Shown in pieces: positions 11,019 through 19,775 of a stretch of DNA of 38,170 bases. Below the pieces are notes generated by a model. The model was not told the origin of the DNA. It made no database searches and saw nothing but the letters and a program-made list of their open reading frames with translations. The first letter of the stretch is position 1. Each line of letters starts with the position of its first letter. The position numbers were made by a program, and so were the translations under genes. The stretch is from the NCBI GenBank assembly GCA_001788835.1, contig MFXK01000027.1, positions 1-38,170 on the forward strand, in the 5' to 3' direction. This DNA comes from Candidatus Peregrinibacteria bacterium RIFOXYB2_FULL_33_20. Lineage in GTDB: Bacteria > Patescibacteriota > Gracilibacteria > UBA1369 > GWF2-33-10.

Positions 11019-12425
11019 ATGAATATTAGTCGGCAATCCAGTAAAAAAGAATCAGTAGCTTTGAGTTCAGTTTTTGCCAGTTTAGGATTGACCCTGATCA
11101 AAGTTATTGTTGGTGTATTGACTGGTAGCATGGGTATTATTTCTGAGGCTGCGCATTCTGCTCTGGATTTTGGCGCGGCTTTGTTGACTTATTTTGCCGT
11201 GAAAGTCGGCGATAAACCTGCAGATAAAAATCATCCTTACGGACACGGCAAAATTGAAAGCGTTTCCGCTTTGATTGAAACCGGATTGTTATTTTTAACT
11301 AGTGTTTTCATAATCTATGAAGCCATAAAAAGATTGATTTTTCATCAAGTGGAAATAGAAGTGACCTGGTATTCTTTTGTGGTGATTATGATTGCGATTC
11401 TGGTGGATTTTTCGCGCTCCAGGGCTTTGAAAAAAGTGGCCGATGAAACTAGAAGTCATGCTTTGGAGGCTGATGCCTTGCATTTTAGTTCTGATATTTT
11501 AAGCTCAATTGTTGTTTTATGTGGTTTGGTTTTTGTGTTAATCGGGGTTGAATGGGCTGATGCAATTGCCGCCATTGGAGTATCATTATTTGTTGGTTAT
11601 GCCGGTTATCAACTTGGAAGACGAACAATTGATGTTTTGATTGATACTGCACCGGAAGGATTGGCGGGAAAAATCGTTGATTTGTCTCAACAAGTCGATG
11701 GGGTAATTTCAGTTGAAAATATCCGTGTTCGCAGTGTTGGCTCTTATTTTGTTGTGGATATGACAGTAAATGTCAGCCGAAAGTTATCTTTGGAAAAAGT
11801 TCACCAAATTACGGAAAATGTGGAAAAAAATATTAAAAATTTTATGTTGGAGGCAGACGTTACCGTTAAAACCAAACCTGTTACTTTGAGTAATGAAAGT
11901 ATGATTGAGCGAGTACATATTATTGCTTTAAATAATGGTTTGGAAGTTCATGACATTGCTTATTATTCTCAAAAGAAGAAAAAATATTTAAGTTTTGATT
12001 TGGAAGTTGATGGTAAATTGAAAAATAAAGAAGCGCATGCGATTGCTGATCAATTGGAACGTGAAATAAAAAATGAATTAGGGGATGATCTGGAAATTAC
12101 CACCCATATTGAACCTTTTAAAGCGGAAGCTATTAATGGCAAGTTAGTTAATGGGCTGGCTTATCTGGATAAAGAAAAAATTATTTTAAAGGTTGCCAAA
12201 AAGATGCCATTAATGAAAAACGTTCATGATATTAGAATCCTTAAAAACAATAATAAATTATTCATTTCTTTACATTGTTTGTTTGATAATCTGCCACTTG
12301 AAGCTGTACATAATGAAGCCAGCCATTTTGAATATTTAATCAAAGAACAAATGTCAAACGTAGAAAGAGTGGTGGTGCATAGCGAACCTTTTCCGCTTGT
12401 TCCAAAATTTGACAGACAGGAATAA
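11019..12425 (+). CDS. Cation diffusion facilitator (CDF) transporter with extended cytosolic tail
   Basis: CDF proteins export divalent metals (Zn, Fe, Mn, Co) by proton antiport. The family signatures are clear. AHSALDF lies in TM2 with the metal-site aspartate. The NHPYGHGKIES loop follows TM2. HFSSD in TM5 provides the second half of the metal site. About six transmembrane helices occupy residues 10-205. The tail is unusual: after the standard dimerisation domain (about 208-290) come two further segments of similar size and pattern (about 291-372 and 385-465), each ending in a similar T/V-x-H-x-E-P-F phrase. That makes 468 residues against the ~300 typical of bacterial CDFs. It begins 6 bases after ligA and is very likely co-transcribed with it. 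The metal cannot be predicted from sequence alone. Confidence 0.93.
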   Translation: MNISRQSSKKESVALSSVFASLGLTLIKVIVGVLTGSMGIISEAAHSALDFGAALLTYFAVKVGDKPADKNHPYGHGKIESVSALIETGLLFLTSVFIIYEAIKRLIFHQVEIEVTWYSFVVIMIAILVDFSRSRALKKVADETRSHALEADALHFSSDILSSIVVLCGLVFVLIGVEWADAIAAIGVSLFVGYAGYQLGRRTIDVLIDTAPEGLAGKIVDLSQQVDGVISVENIRVRSVGSYFVVDMTVNVSRKLSLEKVHQITENVEKNIKNFMLEADVTVKTKPVTLSNESMIERVHIIALNNGLEVHDIAYYSQKKKKYLSFDLEVDGKLKNKEAHAIADQLEREIKNELGDDLEITTHIEPFKAEAINGKLVNGLAYLDKEKIILKVAKKMPLMKNVHDIRILKNNNKLFISLHCLFDNLPLEAVHNEASHFEYLIKEQMSNVERVVVHSEPFPLVPKFDRQE

Positions 12426-12478
12426 AAAATGTATTATGTTATATAAAATTACATTTTTATTCACTAATTTATAATATT

Positions 12479-12871
12479 ATGGCAATCACTCCTGATGGTA
12501 GAGTCATAGACTTTACATCTGACTTTACTCCGCCTACTCCATTAGATTTTCACGAATATGGATTAGATGAAACTCCTTCAGCAGATATTAAAGCAGGCTT
12601 AACTGTGCTTTTACGCTTCTTAAGCTCTTCAGTACCTGAGGATCGTTCGTTTGATGAGAAAACTTTATTTACTGTTTTGAATTTAGGTGAATTATTGAGA
12701 GCAGCGGATTTATATAATATTCAAAGTATCCAAGAAATGATTGGAGGAATGGACACTGTGGATAGTCTGTCCGAAATAATAGAAGCTCGTAGAAAGGAAA
12801 CTGCGTTAGAAATGTTAAAAATATTAAAACCATTTGGGACAATACCTCCAGGGCTTGAGGATGAAAAATAA
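12479..12871 (+). CDS. Hypothetical protein (130 aa)
   Basis: I recognise no family. It is acidic, with an extended Pro/Thr/Asp-rich N-terminus (residues 1-35) and a helical remainder. There is no signal peptide or membrane helix. The ATG at 12479 follows TATAAT with only three bases between. That TATAAT is too close to act as the -10 of a transcript containing the start codon, so a TATAAA near 12442 is the better candidate. It is 37 bases before the next unknown gene in the same direction. Confidence 0.6.
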   Translation: MAITPDGRVIDFTSDFTPPTPLDFHEYGLDETPSADIKAGLTVLLRFLSSSVPEDRSFDEKTLFTVLNLGELLRAADLYNIQSIQEMIGGMDTVDSLSEIIEARRKETALEMLKILKPFGTIPPGLEDEK

Positions 12872-12908
12872 TCTTAATATAATATTCTATTAAATAAATA
12901 TTATAACT

Positions 12909-13577
12909 ATGCGAAGTAACTTAGAAGAGCCAGTTGCAAAAGAAATGCCGGAATTCATTGAACTAGAAGGCAATCCCGATGAAAGCCTTCAGGCATTTAC
13001 AGAGAGGGTGTATCCTGTCATGCGTGAAATGGCCTCTCCTGGTGGCAAAGCAAAGACTGTAGTCCTATATTGCAATGGACGTGAGGCTTTTATATCTTAT
13101 GATGAGATACATAGTTATACCCGCACAGCAGCAGATGTTGAAGGGATGCTGACAGCTGGGACTCTGGTATCATTAAAAACCAGTATTATAGCTAATGAAC
13201 TGATTGTTAAATTACAATCTTTAGATTTCGATAATATCAATGATGTTTTTGATTGGTTAATAACTTTTGAGAGTAAAGTCCCGTTTCATTGCTTTGATGT
13301 TGGGTCGATTATAAGTGTTTTTGCAGCCCATGGTTTCTTTTCAGGCATGAATTGTGGGGAAGCTTATAATGCGAAAGATCCTCACAACCGCGCCCAATAT
13401 ATTGTAGGACAAGCTTTACAAACACTTGAAACAGGAGGAGTCATAATGCAACCTATAACAGGTTTTATAAAAAGATGGCGAAATGAATGTTCAGCAGGTG
13501 ATAAAAATCAAAGCAAAGGCGGAAAGAATGATTTAGCTGAAGAGAGGAAAGACCTCCGTAGGCTATTAGTTCCCTGA
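12909..13577 (+). CDS. Hypothetical protein (222 aa)
   Basis: The family is not recognised. The protein is soluble by composition. It has a short beta-like segment (KTVVLYCNGREAFISY, about 49-64), a helical centre, and a Phe/Gly/Cys-containing stretch (about 135-160). The basic tail is rich in Lys, Arg, Asn and Gly (about 185-222) and could be disordered or bind nucleic acid. A TATAAT at 12878-12883 lies about 25 bases before the ATG and could be its own -10 box, but no good -35 is visible. It is followed by the MITE-like element. Confidence 0.6.
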   Translation: MRSNLEEPVAKEMPEFIELEGNPDESLQAFTERVYPVMREMASPGGKAKTVVLYCNGREAFISYDEIHSYTRTAADVEGMLTAGTLVSLKTSIIANELIVKLQSLDFDNINDVFDWLITFESKVPFHCFDVGSIISVFAAHGFFSGMNCGEAYNAKDPHNRAQYIVGQALQTLETGGVIMQPITGFIKRWRNECSAGDKNQSKGGKNDLAEERKDLRRLLVP

Positions 13578-13624
13578 ACCCATTAAGGTGGTAATTTTTT
13601 ATTATCTGTTTTGTCAAAAAAAAT

Positions 13625-13805
13625 GGATCATCTGATTTTTAGTTTGAAGAAAATCATGAAAAAGCCAGAAATGAAGAATATTCTTTTGAAAACTCACCCC
13701 GTCCCTCTCTTTCAAGCTTGTCCTCGACTCCGATCGGGGAAGAGGGATTTAGGGTGAGTTTTTAAAGGATATCTATATTTTTCCAAACAAAAAATCAGAT
13801 GATCC
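13625..13805. mobile_element. MITE-like palindromic element, complete copy (181 bp)
   Basis: This element has terminal inverted repeats of 22 bases with one mismatch: GGATCATCTGATTTTTAGTT at 13625-13644 and its complement ending at 13805. Inside is a second inverted pair, CTCACCCC followed by CCCTCTC against GAGGG and GGGTGAG near 13695-13760. It has no coding capacity. The first 82 bases recur almost identically at 36058-36139. It fills most of the 340-base gap 13578-13917. I see no other feature in that gap apart from A/T-rich sequence that may carry the promoter of the next gene. Confidence 0.8.
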
Positions 13806-13917
13806 AAAAAAATCTTATTGCAATATTAAATTGTATGGTCCGCAATTAGCTCTATAAAAAAAAACTAATTTATGTTAAAATATAAAGATTGTTGATTGTT
13901 AAGAAACATTAATTTCT

Positions 13918-16038
13918 ATGAATACGGATATTAAATTGGAAAATTTACAAAGGCCATTACTGCAGGTCGTTCCTTTTCAGAAGTTATGGAAAGTTTTTAT
14001 TCCGGCCATAGTTATATTTGTTTTAACTTTTATTTCAGTATTTTTTTCTGCCGGCACTGAGAATGGAATGTCTGAGGCGGATCATTTTAGTTTGAAGTTT
14101 TTGAAGGGTAATTCATTGTTTTCGCAAACATCAGATAATGCGCAAGTAACTAAAATCACAAATTTAAATAATTTGATCAATAATCAAGTCCTATCAACTG
14201 ATGCGAATACAACCGTGATGTTGTTAATTGATGATTATGGCAGTCTTACCCTGAGCGAAAATAGCAAAATCAAAATTGCGCAAAATAATCTGGCGCAAAA
14301 TCAGTTAAGCTTGCAATTATTGCAGGGTAAGGTCTGGGTTAACAATAATTACCTCCCGGTTTCGATTAATTTGCAAACTAAATCATCTTTATATTCAATT
14401 CAACAGGCGATTGTATCAATTGAGGTTGGTGAACTGAATGAAGTGGCATTGGGTATTGATCATGCGGTGGCTGGTCAATTTAATAATACAAATAATCATT
14501 TTACCCTTACTCCAGGGAAAGAGATTAATATTGTAAATAATGAAATTAGCGAAATTAAATATTTGAATTTGTCAGACGAAAGTTTGGGAACTTCAATCAG
14601 AAGCAACTTACAGCAGGATACGGTTTTGAGACAGAGTTACGATAGCTATACCAAAAATGTTTTAAATCTACTGCCCTATTCAGTGATAGATCAAATTGCT
14701 TATAAAATAAATAATTATAAAAGAGTTTTATCAGTCTTGCCATTTTCTAATAAATCGTATGTTTTGAATAGCTCTAAATATTTTTTGGCTAAATCAGTGC
14801 ATGATAATAATCCTGATGAGTTAATTAGTTTTTTGCAGGCTAATAGCAATTTGGTCAGTGATCTGGTGCTGGCGATTGCTCATAATTATGGCGCTTATTT
14901 CTATTCTGTGTTGCCGGGGGATGATCTTTATCAAATGAAATCACAGTTGATAGATTTGGAAACCAGTTTGAACGATGCTGGCCCTCAATCAATTTATAAA
15001 AAATTTGATAAAGAAAAAGATCGGCTTTTTGCCATTATGGATTTGTTGAAAAAAGGACAATCAACTTTGGCTATTAGCACTTTTGTTGAATATCAAAGCG
15101 ACATGAATGATATTTTGTCCACTAATAACGTTACGCCTGATGATCGTTATTTATCGATATTGATTTTTCATAAACAGATTCTTGATGATCTTTATTATAA
15201 TTATTTCTATTTTTATAAAAATAATTTACTGGATATATATTTAAATTTGAGTAATCGAGTTTGGGATATTGTGAAAAAAACTGAAGTTAAAGAAAGTTAT
15301 GCTGAAGATTTGATAGCTAATGATTTGCGTATTGTAAATAATTTGATTGCTGTGATCAAAAATAAGATTGTTAAAGGCGATGAGATGACGAATTTTGCTG
15401 ATCGGATTTTGCTTCATAGTAAATTTTTATTAGACGATCCTGATTTTGAATATGATCAGAATAACCAAGTGCATGTCTATTTTTCTCAACAAATTTTGCA
15501 GTTACAGAGTTTGGTGGATTTTATCAAATCTTTAGATTTCAAAACTTCCAATGCTAGTTTTGATGATGCTTACCAGGAATTTTTATCCAAGCAGCAAGAT
15601 TTGTCACAATTAAATCAGTATTTAAATATTGATGCCAAACCCAATACAGGGAGCAAAAGGATTAACCCTGCCACCATTATTCAAAATGTTTATAATGAAT
15701 TCAAGGATGCTGGTCTGGAGATCCAGGGCTTGGAATCTTTAAATGATAAAGAATTTAGATTGTTTAGTTTCGAAAAAAGTATTTATCAAGGCATTCCTTT
15801 CTATGGAAAATATGATTACGAAACCAAGGTGGTTTATGATTTATTTGTAGATGATCAAGTGGTAGCAACTGGCATATCGCTTAAAGATTTGCCTGATAGT
15901 TTGGTGAAAATCAGGCTTGGGAATTCAGATACAGAAAATGATGATATGCAGAGTATTTCCGATCAAAACACCATTGAGACTGGCCATGCGTCAGCGAATG
16001 GTAAGGTTTCAACATCGGCACCAAAAGTGAAAAAATGA
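13918..16038 (+). CDS. FecR-domain membrane-anchored protein
   Basis: This 706-residue protein has a single N-terminal transmembrane helix (about 24-44), so most of it probably lies outside the membrane. Residues ~75-200 match the FecR pattern: an initial DANTTVMLLIDDYGSLTLSE strand pair, then LQLLQGKVWVNN and a beta-rich continuation. FecR domains occur in Fe-siderophore signalling proteins, but in this kind of genome they are common on surface proteins without any sigma factor partner, and none is visible here. Residues 240-560 are helical and Asn/Asp/Leu-rich. The last ~40 residues are Ser/Asp/Asn-rich and probably disordered. The gene lies 66 bases before prmC. Its function is not known. 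Confidence 0.75.
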   Translation: MNTDIKLENLQRPLLQVVPFQKLWKVFIPAIVIFVLTFISVFFSAGTENGMSEADHFSLKFLKGNSLFSQTSDNAQVTKITNLNNLINNQVLSTDANTTVMLLIDDYGSLTLSENSKIKIAQNNLAQNQLSLQLLQGKVWVNNNYLPVSINLQTKSSLYSIQQAIVSIEVGELNEVALGIDHAVAGQFNNTNNHFTLTPGKEINIVNNEISEIKYLNLSDESLGTSIRSNLQQDTVLRQSYDSYTKNVLNLLPYSVIDQIAYKINNYKRVLSVLPFSNKSYVLNSSKYFLAKSVHDNNPDELISFLQANSNLVSDLVLAIAHNYGAYFYSVLPGDDLYQMKSQLIDLETSLNDAGPQSIYKKFDKEKDRLFAIMDLLKKGQSTLAISTFVEYQSDMNDILSTNNVTPDDRYLSILIFHKQILDDLYYNYFYFYKNNLLDIYLNLSNRVWDIVKKTEVKESYAEDLIANDLRIVNNLIAVIKNKIVKGDEMTNFADRILLHSKFLLDDPDFEYDQNNQVHVYFSQQILQLQSLVDFIKSLDFKTSNASFDDAYQEFLSKQQDLSQLNQYLNIDAKPNTGSKRINPATIIQNVYNEFKDAGLEIQGLESLNDKEFRLFSFEKSIYQGIPFYGKYDYETKVVYDLFVDDQVVATGISLKDLPDSLVKIRLGNSDTENDDMQSISDQNTIETGHASANGKVSTSAPKVKK

Positions 16039-16104
16039 AAGGTTGTCATCTGTTGGTTATCGGTAAAGCTTTACAAATTTGAGAAATTTTATAAACTTAA
16101 GTTT

Positions 16105-17037
16105 ATGAAGATTTCTGACATTTTAACATTGGCGAAAAAGCAAAATAAAATTTTGGAAGCAGAACTTTTGTTGGGATTTTTGTTGAATCAGAATCGGGTT
16201 TTCGTTTTTGCTAATCATGGTCTAGAAATTGATGAAAATATTTACAAAAAATTTCAAAAATTATGGCTGAAAATTTCGGATAACTATCCACTTGCCTACA
16301 TCACCAAATTAAAAGAATTTTATGGCCGGGAATTTTATGTGGATGAGAGAGTGTTGATACCTAGGCCTGAAACGGAATGTTTGGTGGAGGAGGTTATGAA
16401 AGCTATGGGTTGTCAACTGTTAGCTGTTAGTCAAAAAGTTAAGGTGATTGATATTGGTGCTGGCAGCGGCTGTATTGGCATTTCTGTAGCGCTGGAATTA
16501 ATGGAAAAATTTGGAATAAAAAAAGAAAATTTGAAAGTAATTTTATCTGATATTTCAAGAGAGGCGTTGGAGGTAGCCAAGATAAATGTGGATAAATTTG
16601 GATTAAAAGATATAACTAAAATTAGAGAAGGGGATTTGCTTTCCCCTGTTATGACTGTCTGCTCTTCTGTCATTCCTGCGGAGGCAGGAATCTTAGATCC
16701 TTACGAAAGAAAAGATTCCTGTGAAAACAGGAATGACATGAAAATTTTAGTAGCAAATCTTCCATATATTGGTTCTAAAAAATATAATTTTGTTCAAAAT
16801 GGTGTGAAAAAACATGAACCCGGTTTAGCATTATTTAGTGGTGATGATGGTTTAGATTCATATCGAAAACTATTCGAACAAATAAAATGTTCAAAAATTA
16901 AGTTTAATCTGATGGCTTATGAATTTGGCGATTCCCAGAAAGAGGCTTTTGAAGCTTTGATAAAAGTGAATTTATCTGAATGCCAATTTAGTTTTTATAA
17001 AGATTTGGCAGGTTTGTGGAGGGGAGTGATAGCGTGA
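16105..17037 (+). CDS. prmC: Peptide chain release factor glutamine methyltransferase PrmC
   Basis: PrmC methylates the glutamine of the GGQ motif in release factors, using S-adenosylmethionine. Conserved parts are present: the substrate-recognition region FYGREFYVDERVLIPRPETE (about 72-91), the SAM loop DIGAGSGCIG (about 115-124) and the catalytic N-x-P-Y motif, here NLPY at 218-221 instead of the commoner NPPY. Between them, residues ~188-212 (VIPAEAGIL... through ...CENRND) are encoded by a 71-base palindromic repeat inserted in frame. The insertion falls on the loop just before the catalytic strand. Without it the protein would be about 285 residues, the family norm. It is followed by prfA, its substrate's gene, 113 bases away. 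Confidence 0.95.
   Translation: MKISDILTLAKKQNKILEAELLLGFLLNQNRVFVFANHGLEIDENIYKKFQKLWLKISDNYPLAYITKLKEFYGREFYVDERVLIPRPETECLVEEVMKAMGCQLLAVSQKVKVIDIGAGSGCIGISVALELMEKFGIKKENLKVILSDISREALEVAKINVDKFGLKDITKIREGDLLSPVMTVCSSVIPAEAGILDPYERKDSCENRNDMKILVANLPYIGSKKYNFVQNGVKKHEPGLALFSGDDGLDSYRKLFEQIKCSKIKFNLMAYEFGDSQKEAFEALIKVNLSECQFSFYKDLAGLWRGVIA
16668..16738. repeat. Palindromic repeat inserted in frame in prmC
   Basis: The outer arms TGTCATTCCTG (16668-16678) and CAGGAATGACA (16728-16738) are exact complements. Each arm also forms a local hairpin (ATTCCTG/CAGGAAT at 16672-16691; ATTCCTG/CAGGAAT at about 16715-16734). The same hairpin occurs in the left terminal repeat near 120-143 and, degenerate, at 8078-8097. 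Confidence 0.85.
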
Positions 17038-17150
17038 GAAGTTTATTCAAATAGTTTTTCATGAACTTGTCAATACTTTGTGGTATTATAAATAATATAT
17101 TTTATTTAGATGATTTGATATAAATATTAAGCTTAAATTGTTTTTTATAA

Positions 17151-18212
17151 ATGCTAGAAAAACTGCAAAAAATCGAAACTGAATTTGAGGAGATTGAAAA
17201 ACAAATCTGTGATCCAGTGGTCATAAACAATCAGTCTCAATACATGAAACTCATGAAAAGGCGCAAAGAAACTGAAAAATTAGTGGCTTTGTTTCGAAAT
17301 TTGAAGAAAATTGATAAGCAAATCAAAGAAGCGCAGGAAATTTTGGCTACGGAAAAAGATAAGGAATTGATTGAATTGGCAAGATCAGAATTAGGAGAAG
17401 CCAAGCATAAAAAAGAACAGCTGGATGAACAGCTCAAGATTGAACTTTTGCCAAAAGATCCTGATGATGGGAAAAATTGTATTATTGAAATGAGGCCAGG
17501 CACAGGCGGTGATGAGTCTTGTTTGTTTACCGAGGAATTGAGTCGATGTTATGTGAAGTTTTTGGAGACTAAGAGATATAAAGTAGAGATAATTAACAGA
17601 ACAGAAGCTGATCATGGCTTGAAAGAATTTATATTTCGAGTAGTGGGCGAGGGCGCTTACGGATTGATGAAGTATGAAGGGGGAGTGCATCGTGTGCAGA
17701 GAGTGCCGGTAACGGAAAGTCAGGGCCGAATTCATACTTCCGCAATATCAGTGGTGGTGATGCCGGAAGTAGAAGAAGTGGATATCAAAATTGAAGAAAA
17801 GGATTTGCGTATTGATGTTTTCCGATCAGGCGGTCATGGCGGACAATCAGTCAATACCACTGATTCTGCAGTGCGCGTGACTCATTTGCCGAGTGGCTTG
17901 GTAGTTATTTGTCAGGATGAGAAATCCCAGTTAAAGAATAAAGCCAAGGCTTTGTCAGTGTTAAGAGCTAGGCTTTATGCCATTGAACAGGAAAAAAGAC
18001 AAAAAGAGTTAGGGGAAATTCGTTTGTCAATTGGTAATGGAGACCGCAGTGACAAGATTCGCACTTATAATTTTCCGCAAGATAGAGTTACTGATCATAG
18101 AATTCACAAAAGCTGGAATAATATTTTTGGAGTAATGGATGGGAACATTCAGGATATCGTTGATTCATTGCAAATTGAAGAACAAGCGAAGAAACTGGCG
18201 GCGAATATATAG
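17151..18212 (+). CDS. prfA: Peptide chain release factor 1
   Basis: RF1 reads UAA and UAG stop codons and triggers peptide release on the ribosome. At 353 residues it is full length. The GGQ catalytic motif lies at 230-232 within [17 protein letters not shown]. The stop-codon-reading tripeptide is PVT at 186-188 (PxT is RF1-type; RF2 has SPF). An N-terminal coiled-coil domain occupies about 1-105. It follows prmC, which modifies Q232 in this pair. The intergenic region has a possible promoter (TTGTCA at 17067 with an A/T-rich -10 near 17089), so it may be transcribed both from there and by read-through. Confidence 0.97.
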   Translation: MLEKLQKIETEFEEIEKQICDPVVINNQSQYMKLMKRRKETEKLVALFRNLKKIDKQIKEAQEILATEKDKELIELARSELGEAKHKKEQLDEQLKIELLPKDPDDGKNCIIEMRPGTGGDESCLFTEELSRCYVKFLETKRYKVEIINRTEADHGLKEFIFRVVGEGAYGLMKYEGGVHRVQRVPVTESQGRIHTSAISVVVMPEVEEVDIKIEEKDLRIDVFRSGGHGGQSVNTTDSAVRVTHLPSGLVVICQDEKSQLKNKAKALSVLRARLYAIEQEKRQKELGEIRLSIGNGDRSDKIRTYNFPQDRVTDHRIHKSWNNIFGVMDGNIQDIVDSLQIEEQAKKLAANI

Positions 18213-18293
18213 ATGACTGTGAATTTTTGATTGTCAGTTATGAACTAGATCAGCTTATTTGATTTGCAGAAAAAATGGCGAAACTATAAAATT

Positions 18294-18322
18294 TTGACAA
18301 AAAATATTTTAAATGTTTTAAT
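18294..18322 (+). promoter_or_regulatory. Promoter of the radical SAM operon
   Basis: TTGACA at 18294-18299 and TTTAAT at 18317-18322 are separated by 17 bases, giving a leader of about 37 bases before the ATG at 18366. A second TTGACT at 18324 has only a weak -10 partner. Confidence 0.5.
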
Positions 18323-18365
18323 GTTGACTTAAATTAGCTGGCTAATTTTTGTAAAAATTATATAA

Positions 18366-19301
18366 ATGAAATTTCCACCCTCTTTTTCATGGCATGAAAC
18401 AAGTCAGGAAGATGGCAAAAAATATGATCCAGAACTTGTCTTTCAGGCAGGGCTTAAGCATCATGGCATATCAAATACAGCCTTTCCCATTGCTCATAGG
18501 AGTACTATGCAGCCTTATAAAGTCCCTAATGACGATATTGAATCTGTTGCTGTTCAAGTATGGGACGGCGTTTCAGAAATGTCTTTATATGTACATATAC
18601 CTTTTTGTGAACAAAGATGTCGGTTTTGTGAATATACAGTGGTAAAAAATGATAGATCGTATCCACAAGAGACAATGTATTTTGATGCTTTGGGAAGAGA
18701 ATTTGTCATGTATGGGAATCTAATAGTTCCAAAAGATAAAAAAATAGTTGGTTTTGATATTGGAGGAGGAACTCCATCGTTCGTAGACGTTAGACATATA
18801 AAACAAGTTATTGATTCTGCTGTTGGATGTTTTGGGCTATCTAGTGATATTGATATTTCCATTGAAACCACTCCAAAAATTGCGGCCTTAGATTTTAAAA
18901 AAATGCAAGAGTTACATGATATGGGAATAAGACGTATTAGCATGGGGATTCAAACGGTTAATCCAGCTTTATTAGCGGATGTGGGACGTATAGCAACTTC
19001 AGCACAGTGGAATATTGAGGCTGCGGAACATATTTATAGAGCGGGATTTGAAAGATTTAATGTTGATTTGATGTATGGTTTTGCTAGACAGAGCTTGGAA
19101 AGCGTAGAAGCCACCATTCGTCATGCTATTGCCTTAGATCCGCACTATATTACTCTTTATAGAATGAGATATAAAGGCACACTTTTGAAAAGTGATGCTG
19201 AAAATGTAAGTTTAGAGGATGTAAATAGACAGGTTACTTTGATGAAAACTATATTAAAAGAGGGGGGGGTATACAGGCAAATATGGAAAAAACACTTTTA
19301 G
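18366..19301 (+). CDS. HemN-like radical SAM protein, N-terminal part (frameshifted)
   Basis: This carries the radical SAM core of the HemN/HemW superfamily: HIPFCEQRCRFCEY with the 4Fe-4S cysteines C81, C85 and C88, GGGTPS (about 133-138), an IETTP strand, GIRRISMGIQT and FNVDLMYG. These enzymes cleave SAM to a 5'-deoxyadenosyl radical; HemN itself decarboxylates coproporphyrinogen III. I see no heme genes nearby, so a different substrate is likely. The reading frame ends at 19301, shortly after a run of eight G (19262-19269). Removing one G joins it without a stop to the 19306-19773 frame, giving a 468-residue protein of the usual HemN size. The break is either a real or switchable frameshift or a sequencing error. 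It heads an operon with the next genes. Confidence 0.85.
   Translation: MKFPPSFSWHETSQEDGKKYDPELVFQAGLKHHGISNTAFPIAHRSTMQPYKVPNDDIESVAVQVWDGVSEMSLYVHIPFCEQRCRFCEYTVVKNDRSYPQETMYFDALGREFVMYGNLIVPKDKKIVGFDIGGGTPSFVDVRHIKQVIDSAVGCFGLSSDIDISIETTPKIAALDFKKMQELHDMGIRRISMGIQTVNPALLADVGRIATSAQWNIEAAEHIYRAGFERFNVDLMYGFARQSLESVEATIRHAIALDPHYITLYRMRYKGTLLKSDAENVSLEDVNRQVTLMKTILKEGGVYRQIWKKHF
19262..19269 (+). repeat. G8 homopolymer at the HemN-like frameshift
   Basis: Eight consecutive G in an otherwise A/T-rich gene sit exactly where the HemN-like frame breaks. Seven G would give an uninterrupted frame reading GGYTGKYGKNTFSRVEGEN across the junction. Such tracts are prone to slippage and also to sequencing error. 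Confidence 0.8.
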
Positions 19302-19305
19302 TAGA

Positions 19306-19773
19306 GTGGAAGGTGAAAATGGCTTAAGCAATTATTTAAATGCACGTGTTGTTGATGGAATCCCATATTTAGGACTTGGTTTAGGGGCTCAAACATTTTC
19401 GCTGAGATCACTTTCCTATAATGTCGGTGCTGATAGTAAAGAATTAAAAAGTTATGTTGATAAAAATCAACATGGAGTGTTGCCAATTCAGGATATACAT
19501 CATCTTTCAAAAGAAGCTGCTATGGCGAAAATGATTTCAGTAGCTTTTTATTCAGGCGGAATTAATCTGGAAAGTTTTAGAAGAAATTTTGGGATTACAT
19601 TTCAGGAAGCTTTTTCAGAAGAGGTTAAATATGTAATTGAAAATGAATTAATGGAGTTTACGTTAGGGGATCTACAATTAACTGAAAAAGGTGAGCAATA
19701 TTATAATGGAATAATTGCTCTTTTTTATTCAGGTTCTGTAAAAAAACATCTCATAGAATTAAATCACAAATAA
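19306..19773 (+). CDS. HemN-like radical SAM protein, C-terminal part
   Basis: This frame continues the gene that starts at 18366, in the next frame after the G8 tract. It holds the HemN C-terminal region, including GIPYLGLGLGAQTFS, which matches the YLGLGPGAHS phrase of the family, and a helical winged domain to the end (SVAFYSGGINLESFRRNFG, then LQLTEKGEQYYNG). If translated on its own it could only start at the GTG at 19306, with no Shine-Dalgarno sequence. It would lack the iron-sulfur cluster and SAM site and would be non-functional. It is best read as the second half of one gene. The stop is 2 bases before the next radical SAM gene, which suggests translational coupling. Confidence 0.8.
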   Translation: MEGENGLSNYLNARVVDGIPYLGLGLGAQTFSLRSLSYNVGADSKELKSYVDKNQHGVLPIQDIHHLSKEAAMAKMISVAFYSGGINLESFRRNFGITFQEAFSEEVKYVIENELMEFTLGDLQLTEKGEQYYNGIIALFYSGSVKKHLIELNHK

Positions 19774-19775
19774 CT

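Noticed and set aside
17391-17735. A 114-residue minus-strand frame inside prfA.
   Set aside because: It is antisense to a highly conserved gene and has no recognisable motif or start signal.
18366-19773. Oxygen-independent coproporphyrinogen oxidase acting in heme synthesis.
   Set aside because: No heme pathway genes are visible and the second radical SAM gene and phosphatase point to another pathway; only the superfamily is supported.
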